From Burkholderia sp. Leaf177 (lineage in GTDB: Bacteria; Pseudomonadota; Gammaproteobacteria; Burkholderiales; Burkholderiaceae), in the NCBI RefSeq assembly GCF_001424345.1, contig NZ_LMPF01000026.1, positions 192,204 to 256,203 of the forward strand: a DNA stretch of 64,000 bases. The letters run 5' to 3'. The notes under the pieces were generated by a model. It saw only the letters and a program-made list of their open reading frames with translations, did not search any database and had not been told where the DNA came from. Below are positions 9,717 to 19,736 of this stretch, piece after piece. Position 1 is the first letter of the stretch, and each line of letters starts with the position of its first letter. Both the position numbers and the translations under genes were made by a program.

Positions 9717-10613
9717 ATGCGAAACCTTATAACGCGCGGCGCGGCGCCGCTTGTTGCGTCGTCGATTTTTTCGACCGCTGCCATCTCCTGCTTTCTGACG
9801 CCATCTTCGGCACTTGCACACGCGATTGCGGGCGACCGCGTGTTTCCATCGACCATGTCGGTGGACGATCCCGGCGTCGGCGATGAAGCCAATTTCCAGT
9901 ACGGCCATCAACGCGTCCCCGGCGACGACGGCGATCAAAGCATCAATACCTTCGATGTCGAATACGACAAGCTCATCACGTCGCGGCTGGCGGTATCGGT
10001 TGGCGAGACCTATGTGATGCAGAACAACCCGAAGGCGCGCGGTTTCGACAACCTCGATGTCGGCGTGAAATACCTGCTTTACGTCAACGAGGCGCACGAG
10101 TTCATGACATCCGTTGGACTCGATGCCGAGATTGGCGGCACCGGAAGCCGCGCGATAGCTGACAACTTCTCGACCATCTCGCCGACGATTTTTGCCGGCA
10201 AGGGCATGGGCGATCTCCCCGATTCGCTTGCGTACTTGCGCCCGATCGCCATCACTGCGGAAGCGGGTCCCGCGCTGACCACGGGCGCGGGTCAGCCCAA
10301 CGCGTTCAACTACGGCTTCACGGTCCAGTACAGCCTGCCGTACCTGCAGCAGCACGTGCGTGACCTCGGGTTGCCGCAGCCGCTTGCGAACATTGTCCCG
10401 CTGGTTGAAGTGCCGTTGTCGCGCAGCCAGGGGCAGACCACGGGCACGGTGAACCCGGGTTTCATCTGGATCAACCGGTATGGACAGTTCGGCGTGGAGG
10501 CGCAGATTCCGATCAACCGGGCGAGCGGATCGCACGTGGGCATTCTGGTGCAGGCGCATATTTTCTTCGATGACGTCGCGCCAAAAACCATCGGCAAACC
10601 GTTGTTCCAGTGA
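9717..10613 (+). CDS. Exported outer-membrane-like protein next to copC
   Basis: 298 residues with a signal peptide at the N-terminus (positively charged start, hydrophobic stretch, SALAHA cleavage region near residue 35). The mature part has alternating polar/hydrophobic stretches (for example LAVSVGETYVMQ, NAFNYGFTVQYSLPYL, FGVEAQIPI) and ends in Phe-Gln, a pattern of an outer-membrane beta-barrel. No enzyme motif is visible. It sits 15 bp before the copC start at 10628, so the two are probably one operon, which suggests a role in envelope metal traffic. I do not recognise a named family with certainty. Confidence 0.7.
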   Translation: MRNLITRGAAPLVASSIFSTAAISCFLTPSSALAHAIAGDRVFPSTMSVDDPGVGDEANFQYGHQRVPGDDGDQSINTFDVEYDKLITSRLAVSVGETYVMQNNPKARGFDNLDVGVKYLLYVNEAHEFMTSVGLDAEIGGTGSRAIADNFSTISPTIFAGKGMGDLPDSLAYLRPIAITAEAGPALTTGAGQPNAFNYGFTVQYSLPYLQQHVRDLGLPQPLANIVPLVEVPLSRSQGQTTGTVNPGFIWINRYGQFGVEAQIPINRASGSHVGILVQAHIFFDDVAPKTIGKPLFQ

Positions 10614-10627
10614 CCAGGAGATCCACC

Positions 10628-10981
10628 GTGAAACCCATACATTCGATGGCGCTCGCCTTCGGGTTCCTGTACGCCGCCAGCGCGTTCGCGCACGTGTTTC
10701 CGCAAAACCAGGAGCCGGGAGCGGGCGTTTCAGTGGCTTCGCCGGCGCAAGTGAAGATCACCTTCGACGGACCGCTGGAACCCGCGTTCACCACGCTCAC
10801 CGTCACCGATGCCACCGGCAAGCAGGTCAACACCGCGAAGTCTTCGGTCGATGCCAGCCAACCGGCAATCGCGACCGTCGCGCTGCCGGTTCTGCCGGCC
10901 GGGCATTACACGGTCCACTGGGCAGCCGTAGCCGATGACGGCCACAGAACGCACGGCGATTATTCGTTCGACGTGAAATAG
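10628..10981 (+). CDS. copC: CopC-type periplasmic copper-binding protein
   Basis: 117 residues from GTG 10628, chosen because AGGAG at 10616-10620 precedes it by 7 bp; an in-frame GTG at 10610 overlaps the upstream stop but has no better signal. The signal peptide ends in ASAFA, which leaves a mature N-terminal His (HVFPQ). That His, with the His/Asp pair in DDGHRTHGDYSF near the C-terminus, is the typical Cu(II) site of CopC. The fold is a single beta-sandwich (CopC/YobA). No CopD membrane partner is adjacent; the 3' neighbour is a convergent sugar-acid gene. Confidence 0.88.
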   Translation: MKPIHSMALAFGFLYAASAFAHVFPQNQEPGAGVSVASPAQVKITFDGPLEPAFTTLTVTDATGKQVNTAKSSVDASQPAIATVALPVLPAGHYTVHWAAVADDGHRTHGDYSFDVK

Positions 10982-11018
10982 CGCGAGTTCGAGGCGGGTC
11001 GCCAGCCTTGAACGGCTT

Positions 11019-12506
11019 TTATGCTTGCAAAGCCGCATGTTCAATCGCGGCTCTTGCCCCCTTGTTCAATTGCATGACCGCTGCAATCAACTCATGACGC
11101 AAGTTTGCACTCGCGGCCAGCTCGGCGTCGAACACTTCGCGACATCCGAGCATTGCATCGACGAGTCCTTCGGTCGTATTCCCCGCGGTTTTCGTGAGTG
11201 ACGTGAGCCTTGCAGCCATCGGATCACTGATCGGAAACGTGGAACCGTCGTCAGCGCGGCCGCGCAAGAATACGAACCACGCTGCTACGCCAAGCGCGAG
11301 CCGCGCGATCGATTCGCCGCGTTTCAATCGCGCTGAGATCGTTCCCAGCAGGCGCGGCGGAATCTTCTGACTTCCGTCCATCGCGATTTGGGCGCAGCGA
11401 TGCTTGAGTGCCGGATTTGAATAGCGTTCGAGCAAGGCATCGCGATACGCCATCAGATCGAACGTGGCAGGAACGGTCAGCGTGGGCGCGATCTCGTGCG
11501 TCATCATTGAATGAATCAGCGTTCGCATGGGCGGGAAGGAAATGGCCTCGTCGATTGTCTTGAAACCGGCAAGCATGGAAAGATAAGCAAGCGTTGAATG
11601 TGTTGCGTTCAGCATGCGCAACTTGGCGAGCTCGAACGGCATGACGTCATCCACCAACTGGACGCCGACACGATCCCAAGCAGGGCGGCCTGCCGGAAAC
11701 CGGTCCTCGATTACCCATTGCCGGAAGGGTTCGCAGGGGACTGGCGCAGCGTCGTACAAGCCTAATGCGCTAGAAGCGGCGTCGCGATCCGCGTCGGTTG
11801 TGGAGGGGACAATGCGATCCACCATCGTGGATGGAAATGCCACTTCGTGTTCGATCCATGCGGCGAGGTCAGCGTCGAGCGCGCGGGCATATGAGCAAAC
11901 GACCTGGCGCAACGCCGCGCCGTTGTGCGAGAGGTTGTCGCACGAAAGCACCGTGAACGGCGCTATGCCCGCGTCGCGTCGCGCGCGCAATGCTGCAAAC
12001 AGAATGCCGGGAACGGTGTCTGGCTCGGTGGAGTGGTGAAGATCATGCGCAACGCCGGCGTGAGCGAAGTCTACTTCTCCGGATCTCGGATCACGGCAAT
12101 AGCCCTTTTCCGTCACGGTCAGCGAGACGATGCGAACATTGGTATTGGCGAGCAATTCGGACAGTCGAATACGATCGTGCGGCATGGCAAGCACTTCACG
12201 CAAGGCGCGCACGACGTTCGTCTTCACACCTTCGGGCCCGCGTTCCACCACGCTATACAAACCGTCTTGCGCCATCAACGCCTCGCGCTTGGTGACGTCG
12301 CCCTGCAAAGTCACGCCGCATATTGCCCAATCGCCACCGGCGGCAAGCATGGCTTCCTCGGTATAGACGGCTTCGTGTGCCCGATGAAAATTCCCAATAC
12401 CCAGATGCACGATGCCTATGGATGCATCCCGCCAACCACTTCCAAGCAAATAAATCTCTTCGATCGATGCCAGCGCATCGCGGGAAAGTCTTGATTTAGC
12501 ATTCAT
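11019..12506 (-). CDS. uxuB: Mannitol dehydrogenase family oxidoreductase, probable D-mannonate oxidoreductase (fructuronate reductase)
   Basis: 495 residues, the usual size for UxuB/mannitol 2-dehydrogenase. The N-terminal NAD-binding domain begins with IGIVHLGIGNFHRAHEA. The catalytic motif K-x5-N-x2-H is present as KLRMLNATHS near residue 290. UxuB interconverts D-fructuronate and D-mannonate with NAD(H). Transcribed divergently from the ManD gene with 94 bp between starts, so both probably share the operator region. Mannitol or arabinitol dehydrogenase activity is possible from sequence alone, but the ManD neighbour favours mannonate. Confidence 0.88.
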   Translation of the reverse strand: MNAKSRLSRDALASIEEIYLLGSGWRDASIGIVHLGIGNFHRAHEAVYTEEAMLAAGGDWAICGVTLQGDVTKREALMAQDGLYSVVERGPEGVKTNVVRALREVLAMPHDRIRLSELLANTNVRIVSLTVTEKGYCRDPRSGEVDFAHAGVAHDLHHSTEPDTVPGILFAALRARRDAGIAPFTVLSCDNLSHNGAALRQVVCSYARALDADLAAWIEHEVAFPSTMVDRIVPSTTDADRDAASSALGLYDAAPVPCEPFRQWVIEDRFPAGRPAWDRVGVQLVDDVMPFELAKLRMLNATHSTLAYLSMLAGFKTIDEAISFPPMRTLIHSMMTHEIAPTLTVPATFDLMAYRDALLERYSNPALKHRCAQIAMDGSQKIPPRLLGTISARLKRGESIARLALGVAAWFVFLRGRADDGSTFPISDPMAARLTSLTKTAGNTTEGLVDAMLGCREVFDAELAASANLRHELIAAVMQLNKGARAAIEHAALQA

Positions 12507-12532
12507 TTGATGACCCTAAGCCGGGAAAACCC

Positions 12533-12564
12533 TTGATTGACGTTTAAGTCTACTTGTATGGTAG
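12533..12564 (+). promoter_or_regulatory. Candidate manD promoter with overlapping operator-like 9-mer
   Basis: TTGATT (12533-12538) and TATGGT (12557-12562) are spaced 18 bp in the 94-bp divergent region. The 9-mer GTATGGTAG at 12556-12564 overlaps the -10 and recurs at 16328-16336, just before the gntR gene of the same cluster. It could be the GntR operator. Two copies of a 9-mer is weak evidence. Confidence 0.3.
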
Positions 12565-12600
12565 CATTATTTCTGACCATAGAACCTTTAGGAATGCTCC

Positions 12601-13809
12601 ATGAAAATTGTTCGTGCCGATGTCATCGTTACATGTCCGGGCCGCAATTTCGTCACGCTGAAAGTGGTGACGGACGAAGGGATTTATGGCATTGGCGACG
12701 CCACGTTGAATGGCCGCGAACTGGCCGTGGCGTCCTACCTGAAGGATCATGTTTGCCCGATGCTGATCGGACGGGACCCGGGTCGCATCGAAGATATGTG
12801 GCAGCTTTTGTACAAGGGCGCTTACTGGCGGCGTGGGCCGGTGACCATGACTGCCATTGCCGCGGTGGATGTGGCGCTGTGGGACATACTCGGCAAGGTT
12901 GCGAACCTGCCGCTATACAAGTTGCTTGGCGGCGCTTCGCGGGAAAGCGTGATGGTGTACGGGCATGCAACGGGCCGCGATATTCCCGAAGCGCTGGACC
13001 GTTATGCGGACCATGTGGAGCAGGGCTACCAGGCTATCCGCATTCAGTGCGGCGTGCCGGATATGCGATCCGTTTATGGAGTATCGAAGGGCTCGGGCAT
13101 GTATGAGCCCGCAACGAAAGGTGTAGTGGAAGAGCAGACGTGGTCATCGGAAAAGTATCTCGACTTCGTGCCGAAACTCTTTGAAGCCGTGCGCGACAAG
13201 TTCGGCTTCAATACCCACCTGCTACACGATGTGCATCACCGTCTCACACCCATTGAAGCCGCGCGTCTCGGAAAATCGGTTGAACCGTATCGGCTCTTCT
13301 GGATGGAAGACCCCACGCCCGCTGAGAACCAAGCCGGTTTTCGCCTGATCCGCGAGCACACCGTGACGCCCATCGCCGTGGGTGAAGTGTTCAACAGCAT
13401 CTGGGATTGCAAGCAGCTCATTGAAGAGCAGCTGATCGACTATATTCGCGCGACGCTTACACATGCGGGCGGCATCACACACCTGAAACGCATCGCGGAT
13501 TTTGCTTCGCTTTATCAGGTGCGCACAGGTTGTCATGGACCGTCGGATCTGTCGCCGGTCTGCATGGGCGCCGCGTTGCATTTCGACTTGTGGGTGCCGA
13601 ACTTCGGCGTGCAGGAATACATGGGTTTTCCGCCGGAAGCACTCGATGTTTTTCCACATGCGTGGACCTTCGATCGCGGCACGATGCATCCCGGCAATGC
13701 ACCCGGTCACGGCGTGGACATAAACGAAGAACTCGCCGCACGCTATCGATACGACCCGGCGTACCTTCCCGTTGCGCGGCTGGAAGACGGCACGCTCTGG
13801 AACTGGTGA
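12601..13809 (+). CDS. manD: D-mannonate dehydratase, enolase superfamily (ManD/RspA type)
   Basis: 402 residues, the normal ManD length. The enolase-superfamily residues can be read directly: metal ligands D210, E236 and E262; R147 and Y159 for the base site; H212 in the LLHDVHH segment; R283; and H312 in CHGPSD. ManD removes water from D-mannonate (some members D-gluconate) to give 2-keto-3-deoxy-D-gluconate, using Mg2+. It is the first gene of the plus-strand unit with the Zn dehydrogenase (76 bp gap) and MFS carrier, and divergent from uxuB. The neighbours support D-mannonate as an internal intermediate. Confidence 0.92.
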   Translation: MKIVRADVIVTCPGRNFVTLKVVTDEGIYGIGDATLNGRELAVASYLKDHVCPMLIGRDPGRIEDMWQLLYKGAYWRRGPVTMTAIAAVDVALWDILGKVANLPLYKLLGGASRESVMVYGHATGRDIPEALDRYADHVEQGYQAIRIQCGVPDMRSVYGVSKGSGMYEPATKGVVEEQTWSSEKYLDFVPKLFEAVRDKFGFNTHLLHDVHHRLTPIEAARLGKSVEPYRLFWMEDPTPAENQAGFRLIREHTVTPIAVGEVFNSIWDCKQLIEEQLIDYIRATLTHAGGITHLKRIADFASLYQVRTGCHGPSDLSPVCMGAALHFDLWVPNFGVQEYMGFPPEALDVFPHAWTFDRGTMHPGNAPGHGVDINEELAARYRYDPAYLPVARLEDGTLWNW

Positions 13810-13885
13810 TCCGCATTGCCTGGGCAAATTGCCGCGTTCCTTTTTTCAATGTCCTCGCAGCACATCAATATTATCGGAGCCTCTC

Positions 13886-14923
13886 ATGCTTGCAGCCGTC
13901 CTTCACGAACCGAAGCGCTTGCGTATCGATGAAGTCGATGCCCCTCAACCCCAACCCGGCCAAGTCCAGATCCGCGTGCGCGCTGGGGGCATTTGCGGGT
14001 CGGATCTGTCGTATTACTTCAAGGGCAAGAGTGGCGACTTCGCGGTGCATGAGCCATTCGTGCTAGGTCACGAAGTTGCCGGCGAAATTGCCGCGCTGGG
14101 CGAGGGCGTGACGAGTCTGCGCGTTGGGCAGCGTGTCGCCGTGAACCCCGGACTCAACTGCGGCGAATGCCGGTTCTGCGTGATGGGTATGACAAATCAT
14201 TGCCTCAACATGCGTTTCATGGGCAGTGCATCGACGTTCCCGCATATGCAGGGCATGTTCCGGCAGTACATTGCCGTCGCCGCGCGCCAATGCGTGCCAG
14301 TGCCCGACACGCTCGGCTTCGCGCAGGCGTCCATGGCCGAACCTCTCGCTGTTGCATTGCATGCGCTGAGGCATGCAGGATCGCTCGTCGGCGCGCGTGC
14401 GCTTGTCGTTGGATGCGGACCGATTGGCTGCATTTTATTGTCGGTGGCGGGACGCGCGGGCGCGCATCGTCTGGTAGCACTGGATCTGGCCGAGAAGGCG
14501 TTGCAGATGGCTGCGACGCTCGGCGCGGATCAGACCGTGCTCGCAACCGATCAGGCGCAAGTCGATGCATGGTCGCAATCGCGCGGTACATTCGATGTCG
14601 TGATCGAGGCATCGGGCAGTCCCGCCGGACTCGATACCGCATTGCGCGCAGTCCGCGCTGGCGGCACGGTAATCCAGGTGGGAAATCTGCCCGCCGGGCA
14701 ATCTCCAGTTGCGGCCAACCTGGTGATGGCGAAAGAGTTGCGCTACCAAGGGTCGTTCCGTTTCACTGGCGAATATGCTGTCGCCGCCGAAGAGATCGCC
14801 ACGGGCAAGATCGACCTGAGCCCGTTGATGACGCACGTCTTTCCACTTGCCGAAGCCAACCGCGCTTTCGAAGTCGCGCACGACCGAAACCAGTCGATGA
14901 AAGTCCATTTGCAATTCGACTGA
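13886..14923 (+). CDS. Zn-dependent sugar-acid dehydrogenase, L-gulonate/L-idonate 5-dehydrogenase type (RspB-like)
   Basis: 345 residues from ATG 13886 with GGAG 6 bp upstream; a longer frame from 13772 overlaps the end of manD and is unlikely. Catalytic zinc residues are visible: Cys in GGICGSD, His-Glu in LGHEVAGE. Four structural-zinc Cys sit in CGECRFCVMGMTNHC. The nucleotide-binding motif is VVGCGPIGC. Medium-chain dehydrogenases in this context oxidise L-gulonate to D-fructuronate or L-idonate to 5-ketogluconate. With UxuB and ManD beside it, L-gulonate to fructuronate is the more economical reading. The exact substrate cannot be decided by eye. Confidence 0.82.
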   Translation: MLAAVLHEPKRLRIDEVDAPQPQPGQVQIRVRAGGICGSDLSYYFKGKSGDFAVHEPFVLGHEVAGEIAALGEGVTSLRVGQRVAVNPGLNCGECRFCVMGMTNHCLNMRFMGSASTFPHMQGMFRQYIAVAARQCVPVPDTLGFAQASMAEPLAVALHALRHAGSLVGARALVVGCGPIGCILLSVAGRAGAHRLVALDLAEKALQMAATLGADQTVLATDQAQVDAWSQSRGTFDVVIEASGSPAGLDTALRAVRAGGTVIQVGNLPAGQSPVAANLVMAKELRYQGSFRFTGEYAVAAEEIATGKIDLSPLMTHVFPLAEANRAFEVAHDRNQSMKVHLQFD

Positions 14924-14983
14924 CACCCATCTACGCATTGCCAAAACGCCCGATTACAAAGAGGCGTAAATCAGGAGTCGTCC

Positions 14984-16281
14984 ATGTTCAAAAGCCAACG
15001 CTGGTTCGTAGTCGGCTTGCTGTTTCTTGCGGGTGTGATCAACTATCTCGATCGCGCCGCGCTTTCCATCGCCGCGCCGCTGATCCAAAAGGATCTGAAC
15101 TTTTCGCACGCGCAAATGGGCATTGTGTTCAGCAGCTTTTTTATCGGCTATGCGCTATTCAATTTTATTGGCGGCGTGGCGTCCGACAAGATCGGCGCCA
15201 AAAAGGTGTTCGGCGCGTCAATGGGGATATGGTCGATATTCTGCGGGGCGACAGCGTTGGCAAGCAGCCTGGTGTCGCTGATCGTGCTTCGTGTGCTGTT
15301 CGGCATGGGCGAAGGCCCGTTCAGTTCGTCCAACAGCAAGATGGTCAACAACTGGTTTCCGCGCCGCGAAGTAGCGAGTGCGATTGGCGTGATCAGTTCT
15401 GGCACGCCGCTCGGTGGTGCGCTTGCCGGACCGGTGGTGGGTTATCTGGCAATACGGTTCGGCTGGCGTTGGGCGTTTGTCGCAATCATGTTGCTTGGAC
15501 TGTTGTGGCTCGTTTTGTGGTCGCTGACCACTACCGAAACGCCGCAGGAAAACAAGCGCGTCTCGGCCGATGAACTCGCGTTGATTGTCGAGGGACAACA
15601 ACAGGCATCATCGATGGAAAGCGCACCCGCCGGCGAGAAAATCGGCCTGGGTTTCTACCTGAAGCAGCCGATCATTCTTGCGACGGCGTTCGCATTTTTC
15701 TCGTATAACTACGTGCTGTTTTCTTCCTGTCGTGGTTCCCGACTTACCTCATGGAAGCCCATCATATGTCGCTGCATGACATGAGTATTGCGACTGTGAT
15801 CCCGTGGGTACTCGGAAGCATTGGTCTCGCCGCGGGCGGTTTTATCACCGACATGATTCTGCGGCTTACCGGAAAGCCCTTGCTCGCGCGTCGTATGGTC
15901 TTGTCAGTGTGCCTTGGCGCGGCGGCCGTATGCGTGGGTTTTGCAGGCCGCGTTGAGAGTATGCAGGGCGCCGTTGCGTTGATGTCCGTATCCATTTTCT
16001 TCCTGTACGTCACCGGCGCCGTGTATTGGGCCGTGATCCAGGATACGGTTCGACGCGAGAACGTTGGTGGTGTTGGCGGCTTCGTGCATTTGCTCGCGAA
16101 TCTTGCCGGAGTGATCGGGCCAGCGGTGACCGGATTTATCGTGCAGGCAACAAACGGCGCGTATGGCAGCGCTTTTGTGCTCGCGGGCGCCGTTGCGGTA
16201 CTTGGCGCGCTGTGCTCATTCATATGGATTCGCGAGCCGCGTGGTAGAGGCGTCGGTACGCGGCGGGTGGCTGCGTTGTAG
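14984..16281 (+). pseudogene. MFS sugar-acid transporter (anion:cation symporter type) with a one-base frameshift
   Basis: The first frame (14984-15784) encodes an MFS N-terminal half starting MFKSQRWFVVGLLFLAGVINY with the NYLDRAALS motif typical of glucarate/galactonate/hexuronate carriers. It fails after YNYVLF at the TTTT run 15719-15722. The second frame then gives LSWFPTYLMEAHHMSLHDMS and the remaining helices to 16281. Adding one T to the run restores a continuous ~432-residue MFS protein. So one base is missing: either a genuine inactivating mutation or a homopolymer error. It lies in the sugar-acid operon and would import its substrate. Confidence 0.88.
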
Positions 16282-16338
16282 GTTCGGGCAATGCCGGGAG
16301 AGCTGATCCGGTAAGAGTCGCGTGGTAGTATGGTAGTT

Positions 16339-16368
16339 GACGAGCCGAGCGTTTTTGCTTGGCTCGTC
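16339..16368 (+). terminator. Strong hairpin between the MFS gene and gntR
   Basis: GACGAGCC (16339-16346) pairs with GGCTCGTC (16361-16368). The stem extends inward to 12 pairs with one G-U, leaving a T-rich loop (GTTTTT). No clean T-run follows, so it may be a terminator of the upstream operon or a leader hairpin of gntR. Confidence 0.45.
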
Positions 16369-16399
16369 GTCTATTTACTTCCTCGTTCAGGTGCGGGTC

Positions 16400-17272
16400 A
16401 TGGTGACAAAAAAGGTCCTGTCGGTTTCCGGGCGACAAGGCGCGCCTTCGGCAAATAGCGTGAACAATAAGGCAGGTGCCGCGTCTTCGTTGATTGGGGC
16501 GTTTGCAACCTCCCCAGGGCGCGGCCGCGCATCCGAACCGCGAATCGCGCTGCCCAATTTGCGCGGCCAGCTTCAGGTGGATTCGCACGAGCCTATAGGC
16601 AAGCAGATTTTTCGCGCGTTGCGGGAAGCGATCTTCTCGGGCTTGCTTGTGCCCGGCACGTCGCTGTCCGAAACCGAGGTGTCGGAGATGTTCGAGGTAT
16701 CGCGGCAACCGGTTCGCGAGGCCTTCATCAAACTTGTCGAGTCCGGCGTGCTGCAGGTTTTGCCCCAACGGGGGACCTTCGTCAAGAGGATATCGCCGAG
16801 GCGAGTCCGCGAAGGCAGGTTCATTCGCGAAGCCATCGAGGCCGCTGTCGCGCGCAAAGCGGCGGTGGCGATCACGGACCCGCAACTTGCAGATCTCGCC
16901 AGCAATCTGCGCGATCAGAAAGTTGCGGCAAAGGTCAACGACACATCCGCGTTTCTTGCGCTCGACGAACGCTTTCATTTCCTGATCGCGCAATCCATAG
17001 ACTGCGTGGCCGCGTGGGACACTATCCAGGACATCAAGGCGCAGATGGATCGCGTGCGATACCTGAGCTTGCCGGATGTGTCGCCACTGGAGTTGATCAT
17101 CAAGCAGCACGCGCGGATTGTGAGCGCACTGAAGGCGCATGACGCCGATGGCGCCGAGGACGCCATGCGTGCCCACCTGCGGGAAATCCTGACCTCCCTG
17201 AAACCGGTTGCCGAGCGCAACCCAGACTGGTTCGAGCCGGACGAACCGGAACGGGTTCAACTCACCCTATAG
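16400..17272 (+). CDS. GntR/FadR-family transcriptional regulator (FCD domain)
   Basis: 290 residues from ATG 16400; a TTG at 16337 in the same frame would start inside the hairpin and is less likely. An unusual ~50-residue low-complexity N-terminus precedes the winged helix (IGKQIFRALREAIFSG, then EVSEMFEVSRQPVREAFIKL). The C-terminal FCD domain has the expected metal/ligand His pattern (DERFHFLIAQ, KQHARIVSAL, MRAHLREIL). FadR-type members with FCD sense sugar acids or carboxylates and usually repress. It closes the sugar-acid cluster and is the likely local regulator, possibly acting at the shared GTATGGTAG sites. Confidence 0.88.
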   Translation: MVTKKVLSVSGRQGAPSANSVNNKAGAASSLIGAFATSPGRGRASEPRIALPNLRGQLQVDSHEPIGKQIFRALREAIFSGLLVPGTSLSETEVSEMFEVSRQPVREAFIKLVESGVLQVLPQRGTFVKRISPRRVREGRFIREAIEAAVARKAAVAITDPQLADLASNLRDQKVAAKVNDTSAFLALDERFHFLIAQSIDCVAAWDTIQDIKAQMDRVRYLSLPDVSPLELIIKQHARIVSALKAHDADGAEDAMRAHLREILTSLKPVAERNPDWFEPDEPERVQLTL

Positions 17273-17498
17273 CAGCGTGCCAAAGACGCTCACGGGCATT
17301 CCACATCCCGAAACACCAAGGGCTGAAGGCTGTCTCACTTGCCGCAAGGCCCGAAATCCGGCCGAATCCAGATCCGAAACAGGCGGTTAAATCCCTTCGA
17401 AAGAAAAATGAGGCAAAATTCATGAGTTAACAGCATTCAAGCCGGTTTGTGACGCGGCCGGCGGCATTTCAACCTCTTTCCCTTTTCTCGGATTAGCG

Positions 17499-19736
17499 AT
17501 GAGCACCCAACAACCCACGATCATCTACACCCTGACTGACGAGGCTCCGCTGCTGGCGACCAACGCCTTTCTGCCGATCATCCGCACGTTCACCGCGCCG
17601 GCAGGAATCAACGTCACCACGAGCGATATCTCGGTCGCCGGCCGTATCCTGGGTGAGTTCCCCGAGTTCCTGACCGAAGAACAACGCGTACCCGACAACC
17701 TCGCCGAACTCGGTCGCCTGACGCTGCTGCCCGAAACCAACATCATCAAGTTGCCGAACATCAGCGCATCGCAACATCAGTTGATTGGCGCGATCAAGGA
17801 GCTGCAGGGCAAGGGCTACAAGATCCCCGACTTTCCCGAAGACCCGAAGACCGACGCAGAAAAGGCTATTCGCCAGCGCTACTCAAAGTGTCTCGGCAGC
17901 GCTGTGAATCCCGTGCTGCGCGAAGGCAACTCCGACCGCCGCGCGCCCGCCGCCGTCAAGAACTACGCGCGCAAGAACCCGCACAGCATGGCCAAGTGGA
18001 GCATGGCTTCGCGCACGCACGTTGCACACATGAAGCACGGCGATTTCTATCATGGCGAAAAATCCATGACCATCGACCACGCGCGCGACGTCAAGATGGA
18101 ACTCGTCACCAAGAGCGGCAAGACCATTGTGCTCAAGCCGAAGGTATCGCTGCTGGATGGCGAGATCATCGACAGCATGTTCATGAGCAAGAAAGCGCTG
18201 TGCGACTTCTATGAAGAGCAGATGGAAGACGCGCGTGAAACCGGCGTGATGCTTTCGTTGCACGTGAAGGCCACCATGATGAAGGTCTCGCACCCCATCG
18301 TGTTCGGTCACGCAGTGAAGATCTTCTATAAGGACGCGTTCGCCAAGCACGGCAAACTCTTCGAAGAACTCGGCGTGAACGTCAACAACGGCCTCGTCAA
18401 TCTGTACGACAAGATTGAAAGCCTGCCGAGTTCCAAGCGCGAAGAAATCATCCGCGACATGCATGCTTGCCATGAGCATCGTCCGGAACTCGCGATGGTC
18501 GATTCCGCCAAGGGCATCTCCAATCTGCACGCGCCGAACGACGTCATCGTGGATGCATCCATGCCCGCGATGATCCGCATTGGCGGAAAGATGTGGGGCG
18601 CCGATGGCCGGCCGAAAGACACCAAGGCCGTGATTCCGGAAAGCACGTTTGCGCGTATCTATCAGGAGATCATCAACTTCTGCAAGACCAACGGCAACTT
18701 CGATCCGGTCACGATGGGCACCGTGCCGAACGTCGGTTTGATGGCGCAGCAGGCTGAGGAATACGGTTCGCACGACAAGACGTTCGAAGTGCCGGAAGCG
18801 GGCGAGGCGCGGATTGTCGATATTGCTACGGGCGAAGTGTTGTTGACGCAGAACGTGGAAGAGGGCGATATCTGGCGCATGTGCCAGGTGAAGGACGCGC
18901 CGATTCGCGACTGGGTGAAGCTTGCTGTGACGCGTGCGCGTAACTCTGGCATGCCGGCGATTTTCTGGCTGGACCCGTATCGTCCGCACGAAGCCGAGAT
19001 GATCAAGAAGGTCGAGACGTATTTGAAGGATCACGATACGAGCGGCCTGGATATTCAGATCATGTCGCAGGTTCGCGCGATGCGTTACACGCTTGAGCGC
19101 GTGATTCGCGGGCTCGATACGATCTCGGTGACCGGCAATATTCTTCGCGATTACTTGACGGACTTGTTCCCGATCATGGAGTTGGGCACCAGCGCGAAGA
19201 TGCTTTCCATTGTTCCGCTGATGGCGGGTGGCGGGATGTATGAGACGGGCGCGGGTGGTTCGGCGCCTAAGCATGTGAAGCAGCTGGTCGAGGAAAACCA
19301 TCTGCGTTGGGATTCGCTGGGTGAGTTCTTGGCGCTGGCTGTGTCGCTTGAAGATCTGGGCATCAAGACGGGTAACGCGAAGGCCAAGGTTCTTGCGAAG
19401 ACGCTCGATGCCGCGACTGGTTTGCTGCTTGAGAACAACAAGAATCCGTCGCCGAAGACCGGGCAGCTGGATAACCGCGGTAGCCAGTTTTATCTGGCTA
19501 TGTATTGGGCGCAGGAACTGGCCGAGCAGACGGATGATGCGGAGTTGGCGGGGTTGTTTGCGCCGTTGGCGAAGCGTTTGACTGAGGATGAGGCTACGAT
19601 CGTTGCCGAGCTGGCCGCGGTGCAGGGGAATGCGGCTGATATTGGTGGGTATTACTGGCCCGATGTCGAGAAGCTTGGTGCGGTGATGCGGCCTAGTAAG
19701 ACGCTGAATGCGGCGTTGGGGACGGTGAGGGGTTGA
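17499..19736 (+). CDS. icd: Monomeric NADP-dependent isocitrate dehydrogenase (IDH-II)
   Basis: 745 residues, matching the ~740-residue monomeric family, which is unrelated in length to the ~417-residue dimeric enzyme. Oxidises isocitrate to 2-oxoglutarate with NADP in the TCA cycle. Recognisable segments are [15 protein letters not shown] (written here [14 protein letters not shown]), [10 protein letters not shown], the [15 protein letters not shown] region and the [17 protein letters not shown]-terminal loop. It stands alone, with 226 bp before it, and is not part of the preceding cluster. A long open frame on the opposite strand (17883-19793) is only the high-GC shadow of this gene. Confidence 0.96.
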   Translation: MSTQQPTIIYTLTDEAPLLATNAFLPIIRTFTAPAGINVTTSDISVAGRILGEFPEFLTEEQRVPDNLAELGRLTLLPETNIIKLPNISASQHQLIGAIKELQGKGYKIPDFPEDPKTDAEKAIRQRYSKCLGSAVNPVLREGNSDRRAPAAVKNYARKNPHSMAKWSMASRTHVAHMKHGDFYHGEKSMTIDHARDVKMELVTKSGKTIVLKPKVSLLDGEIIDSMFMSKKALCDFYEEQMEDARETGVMLSLHVKATMMKVSHPIVFGHAVKIFYKDAFAKHGKLFEELGVNVNNGLVNLYDKIESLPSSKREEIIRDMHACHEHRPELAMVDSAKGISNLHAPNDVIVDASMPAMIRIGGKMWGADGRPKDTKAVIPESTFARIYQEIINFCKTNGNFDPVTMGTVPNVGLMAQQAEEYGSHDKTFEVPEAGEARIVDIATGEVLLTQNVEEGDIWRMCQVKDAPIRDWVKLAVTRARNSGMPAIFWLDPYRPHEAEMIKKVETYLKDHDTSGLDIQIMSQVRAMRYTLERVIRGLDTISVTGNILRDYLTDLFPIMELGTSAKMLSIVPLMAGGGMYETGAGGSAPKHVKQLVEENHLRWDSLGEFLALAVSLEDLGIKTGNAKAKVLAKTLDAATGLLLENNKNPSPKTGQLDNRGSQFYLAMYWAQELAEQTDDAELAGLFAPLAKRLTEDEATIVAELAAVQGNAADIGGYYWPDVEKLGAVMRPSKTLNAALGTVRG

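Noticed and set aside
14167-15573. 468-codon plus-strand frame across the dehydrogenase and MFS genes
   Set aside because: Overlaps two recognised genes in another frame and reads as Arg/Ala-rich nonsense.
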